Source: Curtobacterium poinsettiae (lineage in GTDB: Bacteria > Actinomycetota > Actinomycetes > Actinomycetales > Microbacteriaceae). Taken from it: DNA of 64,000 nucleotides. Below the pieces are notes generated by a model. The model did no database searches, was not told the DNA's origin, and was given only the letters and a program-made list of their open reading frames with translations. This document shows, in pieces, positions 49,588 to 58,798 of the stretch (the first letter of the stretch is position 1; each line of letters opens with the position of its first letter). The position numbers and the translations under genes were made by a program. The stretch spans positions 2,542,001-2,606,000 of the forward strand of contig NZ_CP106879.1 in the NCBI RefSeq assembly GCF_025677645.1. Direction: 5' to 3'.

Positions 49588-49781
49588 TGCACCTGTTCGC
49601 ACCGCTGCCGGACCGGCCGGCCTGCAAGATCGACGGCACACCCGAAGACGACGCCGCAGTCGACGCGTGGTCGGAGGGCGCGACGGTCGACGAATGGCTC
49701 GAGTCCGAACGGACGGGCGTCGTCACCCTGTCGATGCGCGTGAAGTGGTGGTGGCGCCGGACCAGGCGGGTCCTGCGCTGA
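49587..49781 (+). CDS. 64-aa hypothetical protein coupled to the preceding small gene
   Basis: Acidic first half (DGTPEDDAAVDAWSEGATVDEWL), then a basic tail (VKWWWRRTRRVLR). No known family is recognised. The TGATG overlap and the GGAGGA in front indicate translational coupling. It ends 9 bp from the aroB stop, convergent. Confidence 0.55.
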   Translation: MHLFAPLPDRPACKIDGTPEDDAAVDAWSEGATVDEWLESERTGVVTLSMRVKWWWRRTRRVLR

Positions 49782-49790
49782 CCCGTCGGG

Positions 49791-50888
49791 TCAGACGCCG
49801 ACCTCCTGGTAGGCGGTGAAGAGCAGGTGGTCCTCAGGGCCCTCGAGCACGACGGGCTTGCCGACGCCGTCCAGGATGATGAACCGCAGCATGCCGGCAC
49901 GCGCCTTCTTGTCGCGACGCATCGTGGCGAGCAGCCCCTGCCACCGTCCGACACCGTACGAGGTCGGCAGGTCGAGCGACTCGAGGATTGCCCGGTGCCG
50001 GTCGACCGTGGCGTCGTCCAGGTGCCCGGTGAGTCGGGCGAGTTCGGCGGCGAACACCATGCCGACCGACACCGCCGCCCCGTGGCGCCACTGGTACCGC
50101 TCGGCGTGCTCGATCGCGTGCCCGAGGGTGTGCCCGTAGTTCAGGATCTCGCGTCGGCCCTGCTCCGTGAAGTCGTCCGAGACGACCTCGGCCTTGAGCG
50201 CGATGGCGAGCTCGACGACCCGGCGGAACTCCGGCGTCGTCGGGTCGGTGACCCGGTCGACGTCCGCCTCGACGATGTCCAGGATCTCGGGCACGGCGAT
50301 GAACCCGGCCTTCACGATCTCCGCGAACCCGGTCAGGATCTCGTTGCGGGGCAGCGTCCGGGCGAGGTCGAGGTCCACGACGACGGCGCGGGGGGCGAAG
50401 AAGGCGCCGACCAGGTTCTTGCCCTCGTTCGTGTTGATGCCCGTCTTCCCGCCGACGCTGGCGTCCACCATGCCGAGCACGCTCGTCGGGACGGCCACGT
50501 ACGGCACACCGCGCAGCCAGGTCGCGGCGACGAAGCCGGCCAGGTCGGTGACGGCACCGCCACCGAGGCCGATGACCGCGTCGGTGCGGGTGAAGTCGGC
50601 CTGCCCCATGATCTGCCAGCAGAACGCCGCGACCTCGACGCGCTTGGCGCCCTCGGCGTCGGGGACCTCGGCGATCAGGGCCTCGAGCCCGGCCTCGACC
50701 AGCAGCGCACGGAGCTCGTTCGCCCGGGCACCGAGCGTCGGCGAGTGCACGATGAGGACCTTGGCGACACGCGGGCCCAGGATCGCGGGCAGGGCACCGA
50801 GCAGGCCCGTGCCGACGGCCACCGTGTAGCCGTCGTCACCGCCGACCCGGATCTCGGTGGTCCCGGCGGGCAGGGTCGACTCGGTCAC
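49791..50888 (-). CDS. aroB: 3-dehydroquinate synthase
   Basis: 365 aa, second step of the shikimate pathway. NAD-binding GLGGGAVTDLAGFVAATWLRG, zinc ligands in the NYGHTLGHAIEH region. GTG start; the GTGA overlap couples it to aroK. Confidence 0.97.
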   Translation of the reverse strand: MTESTLPAGTTEIRVGGDDGYTVAVGTGLLGALPAILGPRVAKVLIVHSPTLGARANELRALLVEAGLEALIAEVPDAEGAKRVEVAAFCWQIMGQADFTRTDAVIGLGGGAVTDLAGFVAATWLRGVPYVAVPTSVLGMVDASVGGKTGINTNEGKNLVGAFFAPRAVVVDLDLARTLPRNEILTGFAEIVKAGFIAVPEILDIVEADVDRVTDPTTPEFRRVVELAIALKAEVVSDDFTEQGRREILNYGHTLGHAIEHAERYQWRHGAAVSVGMVFAAELARLTGHLDDATVDRHRAILESLDLPTSYGVGRWQGLLATMRRDKKARAGMLRFIILDGVGKPVVLEGPEDHLLFTAYQEVGV

Positions 50889-51544
50889 GGTGCTCCTTCG
50901 GTGCTGGTGGTCGTGCTGCCGGGCGCGGTGGTGCTGCCGGGCGCGGTGGTGCTGCCGGGCGCGGCGGTGCCGCCGCGCTCGGTGGTGCCGCCGCGCTCGG
51001 TGGTGCCGCCGCGCTCGCTGGTGCCGGCATCGCTGCGCAGCCACGTGACGACCTCGTCGACCACGCGGGACATCGGCCGGCGCGACGTGTCGACCACGAC
51101 GTGCGCGAGTTCCGCGTAGGTCGCCGCCCGCTCGTCCATGATCGTCTGCCAGGCGTCGATCCCGCCGTTCGCCAACAGTGGCCGGTCGGACCCGGCGATC
51201 CGGTCGGCGACGGCTTCGGGCGAGACGGTGAGCAGGACGATGCGCGCCCCGCCCAGGGCCTGCCGGGTGTCCGCGTGGGTGACGGCTCCCCCGCCCACGG
51301 CGATCACGCCGCCGGTGGCCAGCGCTGCTCGGACCGCCTGGGCCTCGAGCGCACGGAACGCCGGCTCACCGCGGTCGGCGAAGATCCCGGGGATCGGCCC
51401 GTGCTCGCGCACGATGACCCGGTCGGTGTCCGTGAACGGGACGCCGAGGGCCTTCGCCACCCGCTTGCCGACGCTCGACTTGCCGGCGCCCATCGGGCCG
51501 ATGACGACCACGGGCGCGTCGGCGCGTCGGACGTCGGTGCTCAC
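50885..51544 (-). CDS. aroK: Shikimate kinase with a repeated C-terminal tail
   Basis: 219 aa; the family norm is about 170. The kinase part has P-loop [16 protein letters not shown], the shikimate-binding DRVIV and the GGGAV loop. After about residue 175 comes a low-complexity tail made of three ERGGT(T) and three APGSTT repeats. The tail is encoded by six 18-bp units. It has no known role and should be disordered. GTG start overlapping the aroC stop. Confidence 0.93.
   Translation of the reverse strand: MSTDVRRADAPVVVIGPMGAGKSSVGKRVAKALGVPFTDTDRVIVREHGPIPGIFADRGEPAFRALEAQAVRAALATGGVIAVGGGAVTHADTRQALGGARIVLLTVSPEAVADRIAGSDRPLLANGGIDAWQTIMDERAATYAELAHVVVDTSRRPMSRVVDEVVTWLRSDAGTSERGGTTERGGTTERGGTAAPGSTTAPGSTTAPGSTTTSTEGAP
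50913..51020. repeat. Six 18-bp tandem repeats in aroK
   Basis: Three units of one kind (50913-50966; third copy one base different) then three of a second kind (50967-51020; last copy one base different). Every unit keeps the reading frame, so change in copy number would only alter tail length. Confidence 0.9.
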
Positions 51545-52761
51545 AGGTCGGTCGACGTCGCCGACGGCTCGGTCCGGCGCGTGCGCAGGGTCTCCGGGAT
51601 CGCCGCGAGGTAGGCGTCGAGGTTGCGCTTCGTCTCGTTGACGTTGTCGCCGCCGAACTTCTCGAGCACCGCGTCGGCGAGCACCAGGGCCACCATCGCC
51701 TCGGCCACGACACCCGCAGCCGGTACGGCGCAGACGTCCGAGCGCTGGTGGTGCGCCGAGGCGTCCTCGCCGGAGACGACGTCCACCGTGTGCAGGGCGT
51801 GCGGGATGGTCGCGATCGGCTTCATCCCGGCGCGGACCCGCAGCACGGTGCCCGTGGATATCCCGCCCTCGGTCCCGCCGGCGCGGTCGCTCGTGCGGTA
51901 GATCTCGCCGTCCTCGCGGTACAGCTCGTCGTGCGCGGCGGAGCCCCGGCGTCCGGCGGTCGCGAAGCCGTCACCGACCTCGACCCCCTTGATGGCCTGG
52001 ATCCCCATGATCGCCGCGGCGAGGCGAGCGTCGAGCCGGCGGTCCCAGTGGACGTGCGAGCCGAGGCCCGGCGGGACGCCGTAGAACAGCACCTCGACGA
52101 CGCCGCCGAGGGTGTCGCCGTCCTTCTTCGCGGCCTCGACCTCGGTGACCATGCGTGCGGAGGTCTCGGCGTCGAAGCACCGCAGCTGGTCCTCGTCGAG
52201 GCGGTCGACGTCGTCGGGCAGCGGCAGGTCCGTTCCGTCGGGGACCCGGACGGTCCCGACCTGCAGCGTGTGCGCCACCGAGCGGATGCCGAGTTCGGCC
52301 AGGAACGACTTGGCGACGGCGCCGAGCGCCACGCGTGCGGCGGTCTCGCGGGCGCTCGCACGCTCCAGGATCGGGCGCGCTTCGTCGAAGCCGTACTTCT
52401 GCATGCCGACCAGGTCGGCGTGCCCCGGTCGCGGTCGGGTGAGCGGGGCGCTCCGACCGCGGGACATCTCGGTGGACTCGATGGGCTCGGGGTTCATGAC
52501 CTCGACCCACTTCGGCCACTCGGTGTTGCCGATGCGGATCGCGATCGGGCTGCCGAGCGAGTAGCCGTGCCGGACACCGCCGGACACGTGCAGCTCGTCC
52601 TGCTCGAACTTCATCCGCGAGCCACGGCCGTAGCCGAGCTTGCGGCGCGCGAGATCGGCACGGATGGACTCGAACGACACCGGGACGCCCGCGGGCAGGC
52701 CCTCGAGCATGGCGATCAGTTCGGGTCCGTGGGACTCACCAGCAGTCAACCAACGAAGCAT
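51541..52761 (-). CDS. aroC: Chorismate synthase
   Basis: 406 aa. Signatures [35 protein letters not shown] and the C-terminal [17 protein letters not shown] are present. It makes chorismate with reduced FMN. ATG start with GGGAGGA 7 nt upstream. 42 bp after mltG. Confidence 0.97.
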   Translation of the reverse strand: MLRWLTAGESHGPELIAMLEGLPAGVPVSFESIRADLARRKLGYGRGSRMKFEQDELHVSGGVRHGYSLGSPIAIRIGNTEWPKWVEVMNPEPIESTEMSRGRSAPLTRPRPGHADLVGMQKYGFDEARPILERASARETAARVALGAVAKSFLAELGIRSVAHTLQVGTVRVPDGTDLPLPDDVDRLDEDQLRCFDAETSARMVTEVEAAKKDGDTLGGVVEVLFYGVPPGLGSHVHWDRRLDARLAAAIMGIQAIKGVEVGDGFATAGRRGSAAHDELYREDGEIYRTSDRAGGTEGGISTGTVLRVRAGMKPIATIPHALHTVDVVSGEDASAHHQRSDVCAVPAAGVVAEAMVALVLADAVLEKFGGDNVNETKRNLDAYLAAIPETLRTRRTEPSATSTDL

Positions 52762-52803
52762 GCCGCAATCCTCCCACAGCGTTCGTCCGTGCGACGTCGT
52801 CGC

Positions 52804-54438
52804 CTACTGGTAGTCGGGGTGCGCCCGCAGCCAGGACCGGAACTGCTCGACCGCCACCAGGTGCTGGTCGTAGGTGTCCGAGAAGACCGTCTTGCCCGAC
52901 TCCAGGTCGACCGTCACGAAGTACAGCCACTTGCCGGTGGCCGGAGCCGTGACCGCCTTGATCGCGATGTCACCCGGGTTGGAGATCGGTGCCGGCGGCA
53001 GCCCCTCGTGCACGTAGGTGTTGTACTCGTTCGACGCGTCCGCTCGCTCGGCGTCCGTGGTCGTCACGGTGTGCGTGTTGCCCGTGCCGTAGGCGACCGT
53101 GGCGTCGGACTGCAGCTTCATGCCCTGGTCGAGGCGGTTCTGGAACACGCGCGCGACCTTGGGGTAGTCGGCCGCGAGACCGGCTTCCTTCTGCACCAGC
53201 GACGCGAAGACGATCGTGCGCTCCTGGTCGGCCTCCTTGACGCCGGCGGCGGCCAGGTGCTCCTTCATGGTGTCGACCATCGACCCGAAGTACTGCTCTG
53301 CGGTCCAGCCCGGGTTGATCGGGTAGGTCGCGGGGAAGAGCCAGCCCTCGAGCGTCGTGACACCGGACGGCAGGTCGTACGCGGACAGGTCCTTCGCGGC
53401 CGCGTCGACCTGCTTCTCGGTCAGGCCGGCCTTCGAGACCATCCCGGCCTTGATGTCGGCGAGTGCGGTGCCCTCCGGGATGACGATCGACGCCTGGACC
53501 CGGTTGTCCTTGTCCTGCAGGGCCGCGAGCGCGGACTTCGAACTCATCTGCTTCTTCAGGGCGTACGAGCCGGGCTGGAACTGCACGTCCGGCGAGGCCA
53601 GCAGGAGCTTGTAGAACACCTTCGAGTCCTTGACGACGCCGCTGCGCTGCAGCGTCGCGGCGACGTTCTCGCCGATGTCGCCCTGCTTGATGGTGATGGT
53701 CACCTTCGAGGTGCCGTCGCCGGTGTAGTCGTCGGGCTCCTGCGCGCCGCTGATCGCCGCGACGAGCTGCTGGATCTTGGGTGCGGCGAAGGTGTACGCC
53801 CCGACCCCGGCAGCGAGCACGACCGCGACGATGACGAGCCCCGCGACGAGCGGTCCGCGTCGGCGCTTCGGCCGTGGCTCCCGGGGCGGCCTGGAGGCGC
53901 GTCCTCCGCCGCCTCGTCCCCCGCGTCCGCCGCCTCCCGCGGCACCACCGCCGCCGGTCGCGTCAGCGTCGTCCGTCCCGTCCGCGCCGGAGCCGCCGGC
54001 CGCGGCGGTCGCCGCGGACTCGGTCGGCAGCTCGCCGGTCAGCAGTGCGGCGACCTCGGGGTGGAGGTCTTCCGGGCGGGTTGCGATCGGTGCGTCTGCG
54101 GGGGACGCCGGGCGTTCGTCGCGGGCGACCGCCGGCGCGGCGGTGGTCCGTTCGACGGCCGACGCCTCGTCGGTGGCTGCGACGCGGGCTCGCTCGGACT
54201 CGAGGGCGCGGGCTTCGCGTCGGGACATCGGAGGCACCGGCGGTGGGGTCACCCGACCAGCGTCGTCGCGGTCATCGGTGCCTGTCGTGCGGTCGGAAGT
54301 CGCCTTCCGCCGCTCGGCGTCGTTGCCGGGCGCGATGATCGCGTTCCAGTCCAGATCGTCTGCCAACGTCCTCGGTCTCTCGGTCGGGAACTCCACCTGG
54401 GCACCGTCGTCCTCGCAGCTGACGACGAGAGCACCCAT
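52804..54438 (-). CDS. mltG: Endolytic transglycosylase MltG
   Basis: 544 aa. A long disordered N-terminus (about 190 residues, Gly/Arg-rich before the helix) leads to one membrane helix (PLVAGLVIVAVVLAAGVGAY) and the YceG catalytic domain. The catalytic Glu lies in FASLVQKEAG; GLPPAPISNPG is the family signature. It cuts nascent glycan strands. ATG 54438 is kept, but GTG 54396 is an alternative, as neither has a good ribosome binding site. Confidence 0.93.
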   Translation of the reverse strand: MGALVVSCEDDGAQVEFPTERPRTLADDLDWNAIIAPGNDAERRKATSDRTTGTDDRDDAGRVTPPPVPPMSRREARALESERARVAATDEASAVERTTAAPAVARDERPASPADAPIATRPEDLHPEVAALLTGELPTESAATAAAGGSGADGTDDADATGGGGAAGGGGRGGRGGGGRASRPPREPRPKRRRGPLVAGLVIVAVVLAAGVGAYTFAAPKIQQLVAAISGAQEPDDYTGDGTSKVTITIKQGDIGENVAATLQRSGVVKDSKVFYKLLLASPDVQFQPGSYALKKQMSSKSALAALQDKDNRVQASIVIPEGTALADIKAGMVSKAGLTEKQVDAAAKDLSAYDLPSGVTTLEGWLFPATYPINPGWTAEQYFGSMVDTMKEHLAAAGVKEADQERTIVFASLVQKEAGLAADYPKVARVFQNRLDQGMKLQSDATVAYGTGNTHTVTTTDAERADASNEYNTYVHEGLPPAPISNPGDIAIKAVTAPATGKWLYFVTVDLESGKTVFSDTYDQHLVAVEQFRSWLRAHPDYQ

Positions 54439-54459
54439 GTGCGGTACCGGGCAGCCCTG

Positions 54460-54909
54460 TCAGGGAAGCGTGGTGCCCGGAGGGGCACCGGCACTGCGCT
54501 CGTGGTCGAGCGCGTGTTGCAGAATGATAACAGCGGCTGCTTGGTCGATCACGGCGCGGGACTTCTTCGTGTTCTTGCCGGCCTGGTGCAGCCCTCGCTG
54601 GGCGGTCACGGTCGACAACCGTTCGTCGACCAGGCGCACCGGTCGACGCGCCGCGATCCGGGCGGCGAAGACGCGGGCGTCCTCGGTCGACGCCGTGTCC
54701 CCACCAGACATCGACAGCGGCAGTCCGACGACGACCTCGAGCACGTCGTACTCGTCCGCGAGCTCGAGGATGCGCCGGAGGTCCTTCGAGTCGTCACGAC
54801 GGACGGTCTCGACCGGCGTCGCCAGCAGGCCGTCGCGGTCGCACACGGCGACCCCGATCCGGGCGCGTCCGACGTCGACGCCGAGCCGCCGCCCGGACCG
54901 GATGCCCAC
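54460..54909 (-). CDS. ruvX: YqgF/RuvX family Holliday-junction resolvase-like protein
   Basis: 149 aa RNase H-fold protein. GVDVGRARIGVAV starts the fold; VVGLPLSMSG and VDERLSTVTA hold the acidic residues. Implicated in 16S rRNA maturation and DNA repair in E. coli. It begins 2 nt after alaS ends. Confidence 0.94.
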   Translation of the reverse strand: MGIRSGRRLGVDVGRARIGVAVCDRDGLLATPVETVRRDDSKDLRRILELADEYDVLEVVVGLPLSMSGGDTASTEDARVFAARIAARRPVRLVDERLSTVTAQRGLHQAGKNTKKSRAVIDQAAAVIILQHALDHERSAGAPPGTTLP

Positions 54910-54911
54910 CG

Positions 54912-57569
54912 TCAGCCCGCGAGCCGTGCGGTCACGGACCGCAGCGCCGCGGGGAGCGCTGCGGCGTCGGTCCCGCCGCCCTGCGCCAGGTCCGGCTTGC
55001 CGCCGCCGCCACCACCGAGCACGCCGGCGGCCTCCTTCGCGAGGGGGCCCGCCTGCACGCCCGCAGCACGGGCGGCGTCGTTGGTCGCGACGATCACGAT
55101 CGGCTTGCCGCCCACGACGGCCCCGAGCACGACGACGGCCGCGCCGTCACCGAGCTGGCCCCGCACGCCGGTGGCGAGCGAGCGCAGGTCGTCGCCGGAC
55201 TGCAGGCCGTCGACCGTCTCGGCGACCACGGTGGTGGCGCCGACGGTCGTGGCGTTGCGGGCGATGGCGGGCACGCGCTGCTGCAGGTTCGCCGACTCGT
55301 ACTCGGCGAGCTTCTTCTGGGCGGACCGGAGGTCCTCCATCAGGTTCTGCACGCGGGCCGGCAGGTCGGCACGGGGAGCCTTGAGCGCGCTGGAGAGCTG
55401 CGACACGATCGTGCGCTCGACCGCGAGGTCGCGGAACCCCTCGAGCCCGACCAGTGCCTCGACGCGGCGGTTCGTCGAACCGACGCTCGACTCCCCCACC
55501 AGGTTGACGAGCCCGATCTGCGCGCTCGAGGCGACGTGTGTGCCACCGCAGAGCTCGCGGGACCACGGGCCGCCGATGTCGACCATGCGGACCTCGGCGC
55601 CGTACTTCTCGCCGAACAGGGCCTGCGCCCCGAGGGCCTTCGCCTCGTCGATGGGCAGGATGCGCGTGGAGACCTCGAGGTCGGTGCGGATCGCGGTGTT
55701 CACGACCTCCTCGATCTCGGACCGCGTCTCGAGCGAGACCGGCTGCGACCACGAGAAGTCGAGGCGCATGTAGCCGGACTTGTTGTACGACCCGGCCTGC
55801 AGCGCCTCCGGTCCGAGTATGTCGCGGAGTGCCGCGTTGACCAGGTGCGTCGCGGAGTGCGCCTGGGTCGCACCGCGGCGGTACTCCGCGTCGACGACGG
55901 TGCTCGCGGCGTCGCCGACACCGACCTCGCCGGAGCGGACCTGCACGGTGTGGCTCCACAGTCCGGAGACCGGTCGCTGGACGTCGAGGACCTCGAGGTC
56001 GAACCCGTTGCCGACGATCGCCCCCTGGTCGGCGTCCTGGCCGCCCGACTCGGCGTACAGGGAGGTCTCGCCGAGGATGACCTCGGCGATGTCACCAGCG
56101 ACCGCACGGTCGACGCTCACACCGCCGACGATGATGCCGAGCACGCGCGTCTCGGCCTCGAGGGTGTCGTAGCCGAGGAACGTGGTCTCGCCCTCGGCCC
56201 GGAACGCGCTGTAGACGCTCAGGTCGGCGATCGCGGTCTTCTTGCTCTTCGCGTCGGCCTTCGCCCGGGCACGCTGCTCGGACATCAGGGTCTCGAACGC
56301 CGTGCGGTCGACGTGGACCCCGGCTTCCTCGGCCATCTCCATCGTCAGGTCGATGGGGAACCCGAAGGTGTCGTGCAGCAGGAACGCCGTGTCGCCGCCG
56401 ATGGACGGGGCGCCGTCCTGCTTCGCACGTTCGACGGCGACGTCGAGGATCGTCGTGCCCTGCGCCAGGGTCCGGAGGAAGGTCTCTTCTTCCGCGTAGG
56501 CGATGCGGGAGATCCGGTCGTAGTCGGACGCCACCTCGGGGTAGGCGTCGCGCATGGCGTCGCGGGACGCCGGGAAGAGCTCGGGGAACGTGGGCGCCTC
56601 GACACCGAGCAGGCGCATCGCGCGGACGGTGCGACGGAGCAGACGACGCAGGATGTACCCGCGGCCCTCGTTCGACGGGCTCACGCCGTCGGCGATGAGC
56701 ATCAGCGAGGAACGGACGTGGTCGGCGATGACGCGCATCCGCACGTCGTCCTCGTGCACGGCGCCGTAGCGTCGGCCGGAGATCTCGGCCGCGCGGTCGA
56801 GCACCGGGCGTACCTGGTCGATCTCGTACATGTTGTCGACGCCCTGCTTGATGAAGGCGACGCGCTCGAGCCCCATGCCGGTGTCGATGTTCTTGTTCGG
56901 CAGCTCGCCGGTGATCTCGAAGTCGTACTTCGACCGCACGTCGGCGATCTGGTACTGCATGAAGACGAGGTTCCAGATCTCGACGTAGCGGTCGTCGTCT
57001 GTCGCCGGGCCGCCGTCGATGCCGTACTCGGGGCCACGGTCGAAGAAGATCTCCGAGCAGGGACCCGCGGGGCCGGGCTGTCCGGTCGACCAGTAGTTGG
57101 TGTCCTTGCCGAGGCGCTGGATCCGTTCGTCGGGCAGCGAGGAGTGCTGCTTCCAGAAGCCGATCGCCTCGTCGTCCTCTTCGTAGACGGTGACCCAGAG
57201 GTCATCGGGCGAGAAGCCGAGTCCGCCCTCGGTCTCGGGCTTGGTCAGGAACTCCCAGGCGAACTGGATCGCCTGCTCCTTGAAGTAGTCGCCGAACGAG
57301 AAGTTGCCGTTCATCTGGAAGAACGTGCCGTGGCGCGGGGTCTTGCCGACCTCTTCGATGTCGTTCGTACGGATGCACTTCTGCACGCTCGTCGCCCGCG
57401 GGAACGGCGCCGGGATGAGACCGGTCAGGTACGGGATGAACGGCACCATGCCGGCGACCGTGAAGAGGAGCGACGGGTCGTCCGAGACGAGGGAAGCGGA
57501 CGGGACGACGGTGTGGCCGCGGTCACCGAAGTACTGGAGCCAACGGCGGCGGATCTCTGCGGTCTGCAT
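54912..57569 (-). CDS. alaS: Alanyl-tRNA synthetase
   Basis: 885 aa. The class II core (RWLQYFGDRGHTVVPSASLV, FFQMNGNFSFGDYFKEQAI) is followed by the editing domain with zinc ligands HSATH and CGGTH, and the C-Ala domain. ATG 57569 has CAGGAAG upstream; the longer frame is not coding. Confidence 0.98.
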   Translation of the reverse strand: MQTAEIRRRWLQYFGDRGHTVVPSASLVSDDPSLLFTVAGMVPFIPYLTGLIPAPFPRATSVQKCIRTNDIEEVGKTPRHGTFFQMNGNFSFGDYFKEQAIQFAWEFLTKPETEGGLGFSPDDLWVTVYEEDDEAIGFWKQHSSLPDERIQRLGKDTNYWSTGQPGPAGPCSEIFFDRGPEYGIDGGPATDDDRYVEIWNLVFMQYQIADVRSKYDFEITGELPNKNIDTGMGLERVAFIKQGVDNMYEIDQVRPVLDRAAEISGRRYGAVHEDDVRMRVIADHVRSSLMLIADGVSPSNEGRGYILRRLLRRTVRAMRLLGVEAPTFPELFPASRDAMRDAYPEVASDYDRISRIAYAEEETFLRTLAQGTTILDVAVERAKQDGAPSIGGDTAFLLHDTFGFPIDLTMEMAEEAGVHVDRTAFETLMSEQRARAKADAKSKKTAIADLSVYSAFRAEGETTFLGYDTLEAETRVLGIIVGGVSVDRAVAGDIAEVILGETSLYAESGGQDADQGAIVGNGFDLEVLDVQRPVSGLWSHTVQVRSGEVGVGDAASTVVDAEYRRGATQAHSATHLVNAALRDILGPEALQAGSYNKSGYMRLDFSWSQPVSLETRSEIEEVVNTAIRTDLEVSTRILPIDEAKALGAQALFGEKYGAEVRMVDIGGPWSRELCGGTHVASSAQIGLVNLVGESSVGSTNRRVEALVGLEGFRDLAVERTIVSQLSSALKAPRADLPARVQNLMEDLRSAQKKLAEYESANLQQRVPAIARNATTVGATTVVAETVDGLQSGDDLRSLATGVRGQLGDGAAVVVLGAVVGGKPIVIVATNDAARAAGVQAGPLAKEAAGVLGGGGGGKPDLAQGGGTDAAALPAALRSVTARLAG

Positions 57570-57628
57570 GGTGCTTCCTGGGTTCAGGTCGTGGGTGGAG
57601 GAGGGTCGTGGCTGCTCGGTCGGAGCGC

Positions 57629-57811
57629 TCAGACGTCGGTACGGAGCTCGGCCTCGCGCGACCGGTAGCCGTCCGCGACGGCACCCGTGAAGGCCTTCGT
57701 CTTGGCGTTCACCTCGGCGAAGAGCCGGGCACCACCGGAGGTCTGGGCGACCCGGTGTGCGACGGCGAACCCGATGACGATGCCGACGGCGACGAAGTAC
57801 AGCTGCTTCAC
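57629..57811 (-). CDS. Small membrane protein between rpsD and alaS
   Basis: 60 aa from GTG 57811. One helix (LYFVAVGIVIGFAVAHRVA) and a short helical tail ending REAELRTDV. Placed before alaS in Microbacteriaceae genomes as far as I recall; function unknown. GAGGGAGAGG just upstream supports the GTG rather than the ATG 21 nt before it. Confidence 0.75.
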   Translation of the reverse strand: MKQLYFVAVGIVIGFAVAHRVAQTSGGARLFAEVNAKTKAFTGAVADGYRSREAELRTDV

Positions 57812-57854
57812 GGTGCCTCTCCCTCTGTGCACCCGGGCGGTGCATGCCCCGACA

Positions 57855-57883
57855 AGCTTAGTCGCCGGTGCCGGAACGCCGAA
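57855..57883 (-). promoter_or_regulatory. Promoter of the small membrane protein/alaS unit
   Basis: -35 TTCGGC (57883-57878), 17 bp, -10 TAAGCT (57860-57855). The -35 lies in one arm of the rpsD terminator. Confidence 0.5.
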
Positions 57884-57920
57884 CGGCGGGTCGCCCTCGA
57901 GAGGACGACCCGCCGTTCGG
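57879..57920. terminator. Terminator of rpsD
   Basis: A perfect 15-bp stem (57879-57893 with 57906-57920) and a 12-nt loop, 14 bp past the rpsD stop. Confidence 0.85.
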
Positions 57921-57934
57921 GTGTGATCAGTGGA

Positions 57935-58564
57935 TCAGCGAGCTGCGTAGTACTCGACGACGAGCTGCACTTCACAGGTCACGGGGACCTCGGCGCGCTT
58001 CGGGCGACGCACGAGGCGGGCCTGGAGCTTCTCGATCTCGACCTCGAGGTAGCCCGGGACCTTCGGGAGGACTTCCTGGTGGCCACCGGCAGCGGCGACC
58101 TGGAAGGGCTCCATCGACTCGGACTTCGCCTTGACGTGGATCAGCTGGCCCTCCTTGACGCGGAAGGAGGGACGGTCGACGAGCTTGCCGTCGACCAGGA
58201 TGTGGCGGTGCACGATCAGCTGACGGGCCTGCGCGGTGGTGCGGGCGAAGCCGGCACGGACCACGAGGGCGTCGAGGCGCTGCTCGAGGAGCTCGACCAG
58301 GTTCTCACCGGTCAGACCCTTCGTCTTGCGGGCCTCTTCGAAGACGATGCGGAGCTGCTTCTCGCGGATGCCGTACTGGGCGCGCAGACGCTGCTTCTCA
58401 CGGAGACGGACGGCGTAGTCGCTGTCCGCACGACGGCGCGTACGGCCGTGCTCACCGGGCCCGTAGGGGCGCTTCTCGAGGTAACGGGCAGCCTTCGGCG
58501 TCAGCGGGATGCCGAGTGCGCGCGACAGGCGGGTCTTGCTGCGGGTACGTGACTTGGTAGACAC
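57935..58564 (-). CDS. rpsD: 30S ribosomal protein S4
   Basis: 209 aa. RSKTRLSRALGIPLTPKAARYL starts the protein; the S4 RNA-binding domain (LDALVVRAGFARTTAQARQLIVH) follows. It nucleates 30S assembly. GTG start with AAAAGGA 5 nt upstream, at the end of a ~190-nt leader. Confidence 0.98.
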   Translation of the reverse strand: MSTKSRTRSKTRLSRALGIPLTPKAARYLEKRPYGPGEHGRTRRRADSDYAVRLREKQRLRAQYGIREKQLRIVFEEARKTKGLTGENLVELLEQRLDALVVRAGFARTTAQARQLIVHRHILVDGKLVDRPSFRVKEGQLIHVKAKSESMEPFQVAAAGGHQEVLPKVPGYLEVEIEKLQARLVRRPKRAEVPVTCEVQLVVEYYAAR

Positions 58565-58754
58565 AGGGTCCTTTTCTCTGTTCGAACTGAATACTCACCG
58601 GAGGCCGGGCACGCGAGTGCCGGTGGCCCCGACGACGGGATCCAGAGGGATGAGCCTGTGGGATCGGACGGCTACAGTCCGAACCTCTGCCCCCGTACCA
58701 CCGGAGTGGCACTCTGTCATCGACGCAGCCGTGCTCGAAGACCAGGACGTAGGC
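58565..58754 (-). promoter_or_regulatory. Long structured rpsD leader
   Basis: About 190 nt between the predicted start and GTG. Hairpins include GTGCCAC-TCCG-GTGGTAC, TCGGAC/GTCCGA, and GGCAC-TCGC-GTGCC nested in CACCGG/CCGGTG. S4 represses its own synthesis through leader RNA in other bacteria, so autoregulation is likely. Confidence 0.5.
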
Positions 58755-58760
58755 CCGCCA

Positions 58761-58789
58761 ATGCTAGCAGCATCGGGGCGAGCGCAGAA
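58761..58789 (-). promoter_or_regulatory. Promoter of rpsD
   Basis: -35 TTCTGC (58789-58784), exactly 17 bp, -10 TAGCAT (58766-58761). Confidence 0.6.
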
Positions 58790-58798
58790 GCACCGCCA

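Noticed and set aside
50913..51020. CRISPR-like array
   Set aside because: Units are 18 bp, directly adjacent, without spacers, and keep the aroK frame; this is a coding minisatellite.
50857..51048. Cysteine/arginine-rich 63-aa frame on the plus strand
   Set aside because: It is only the reverse reading of the aroK tandem repeats.
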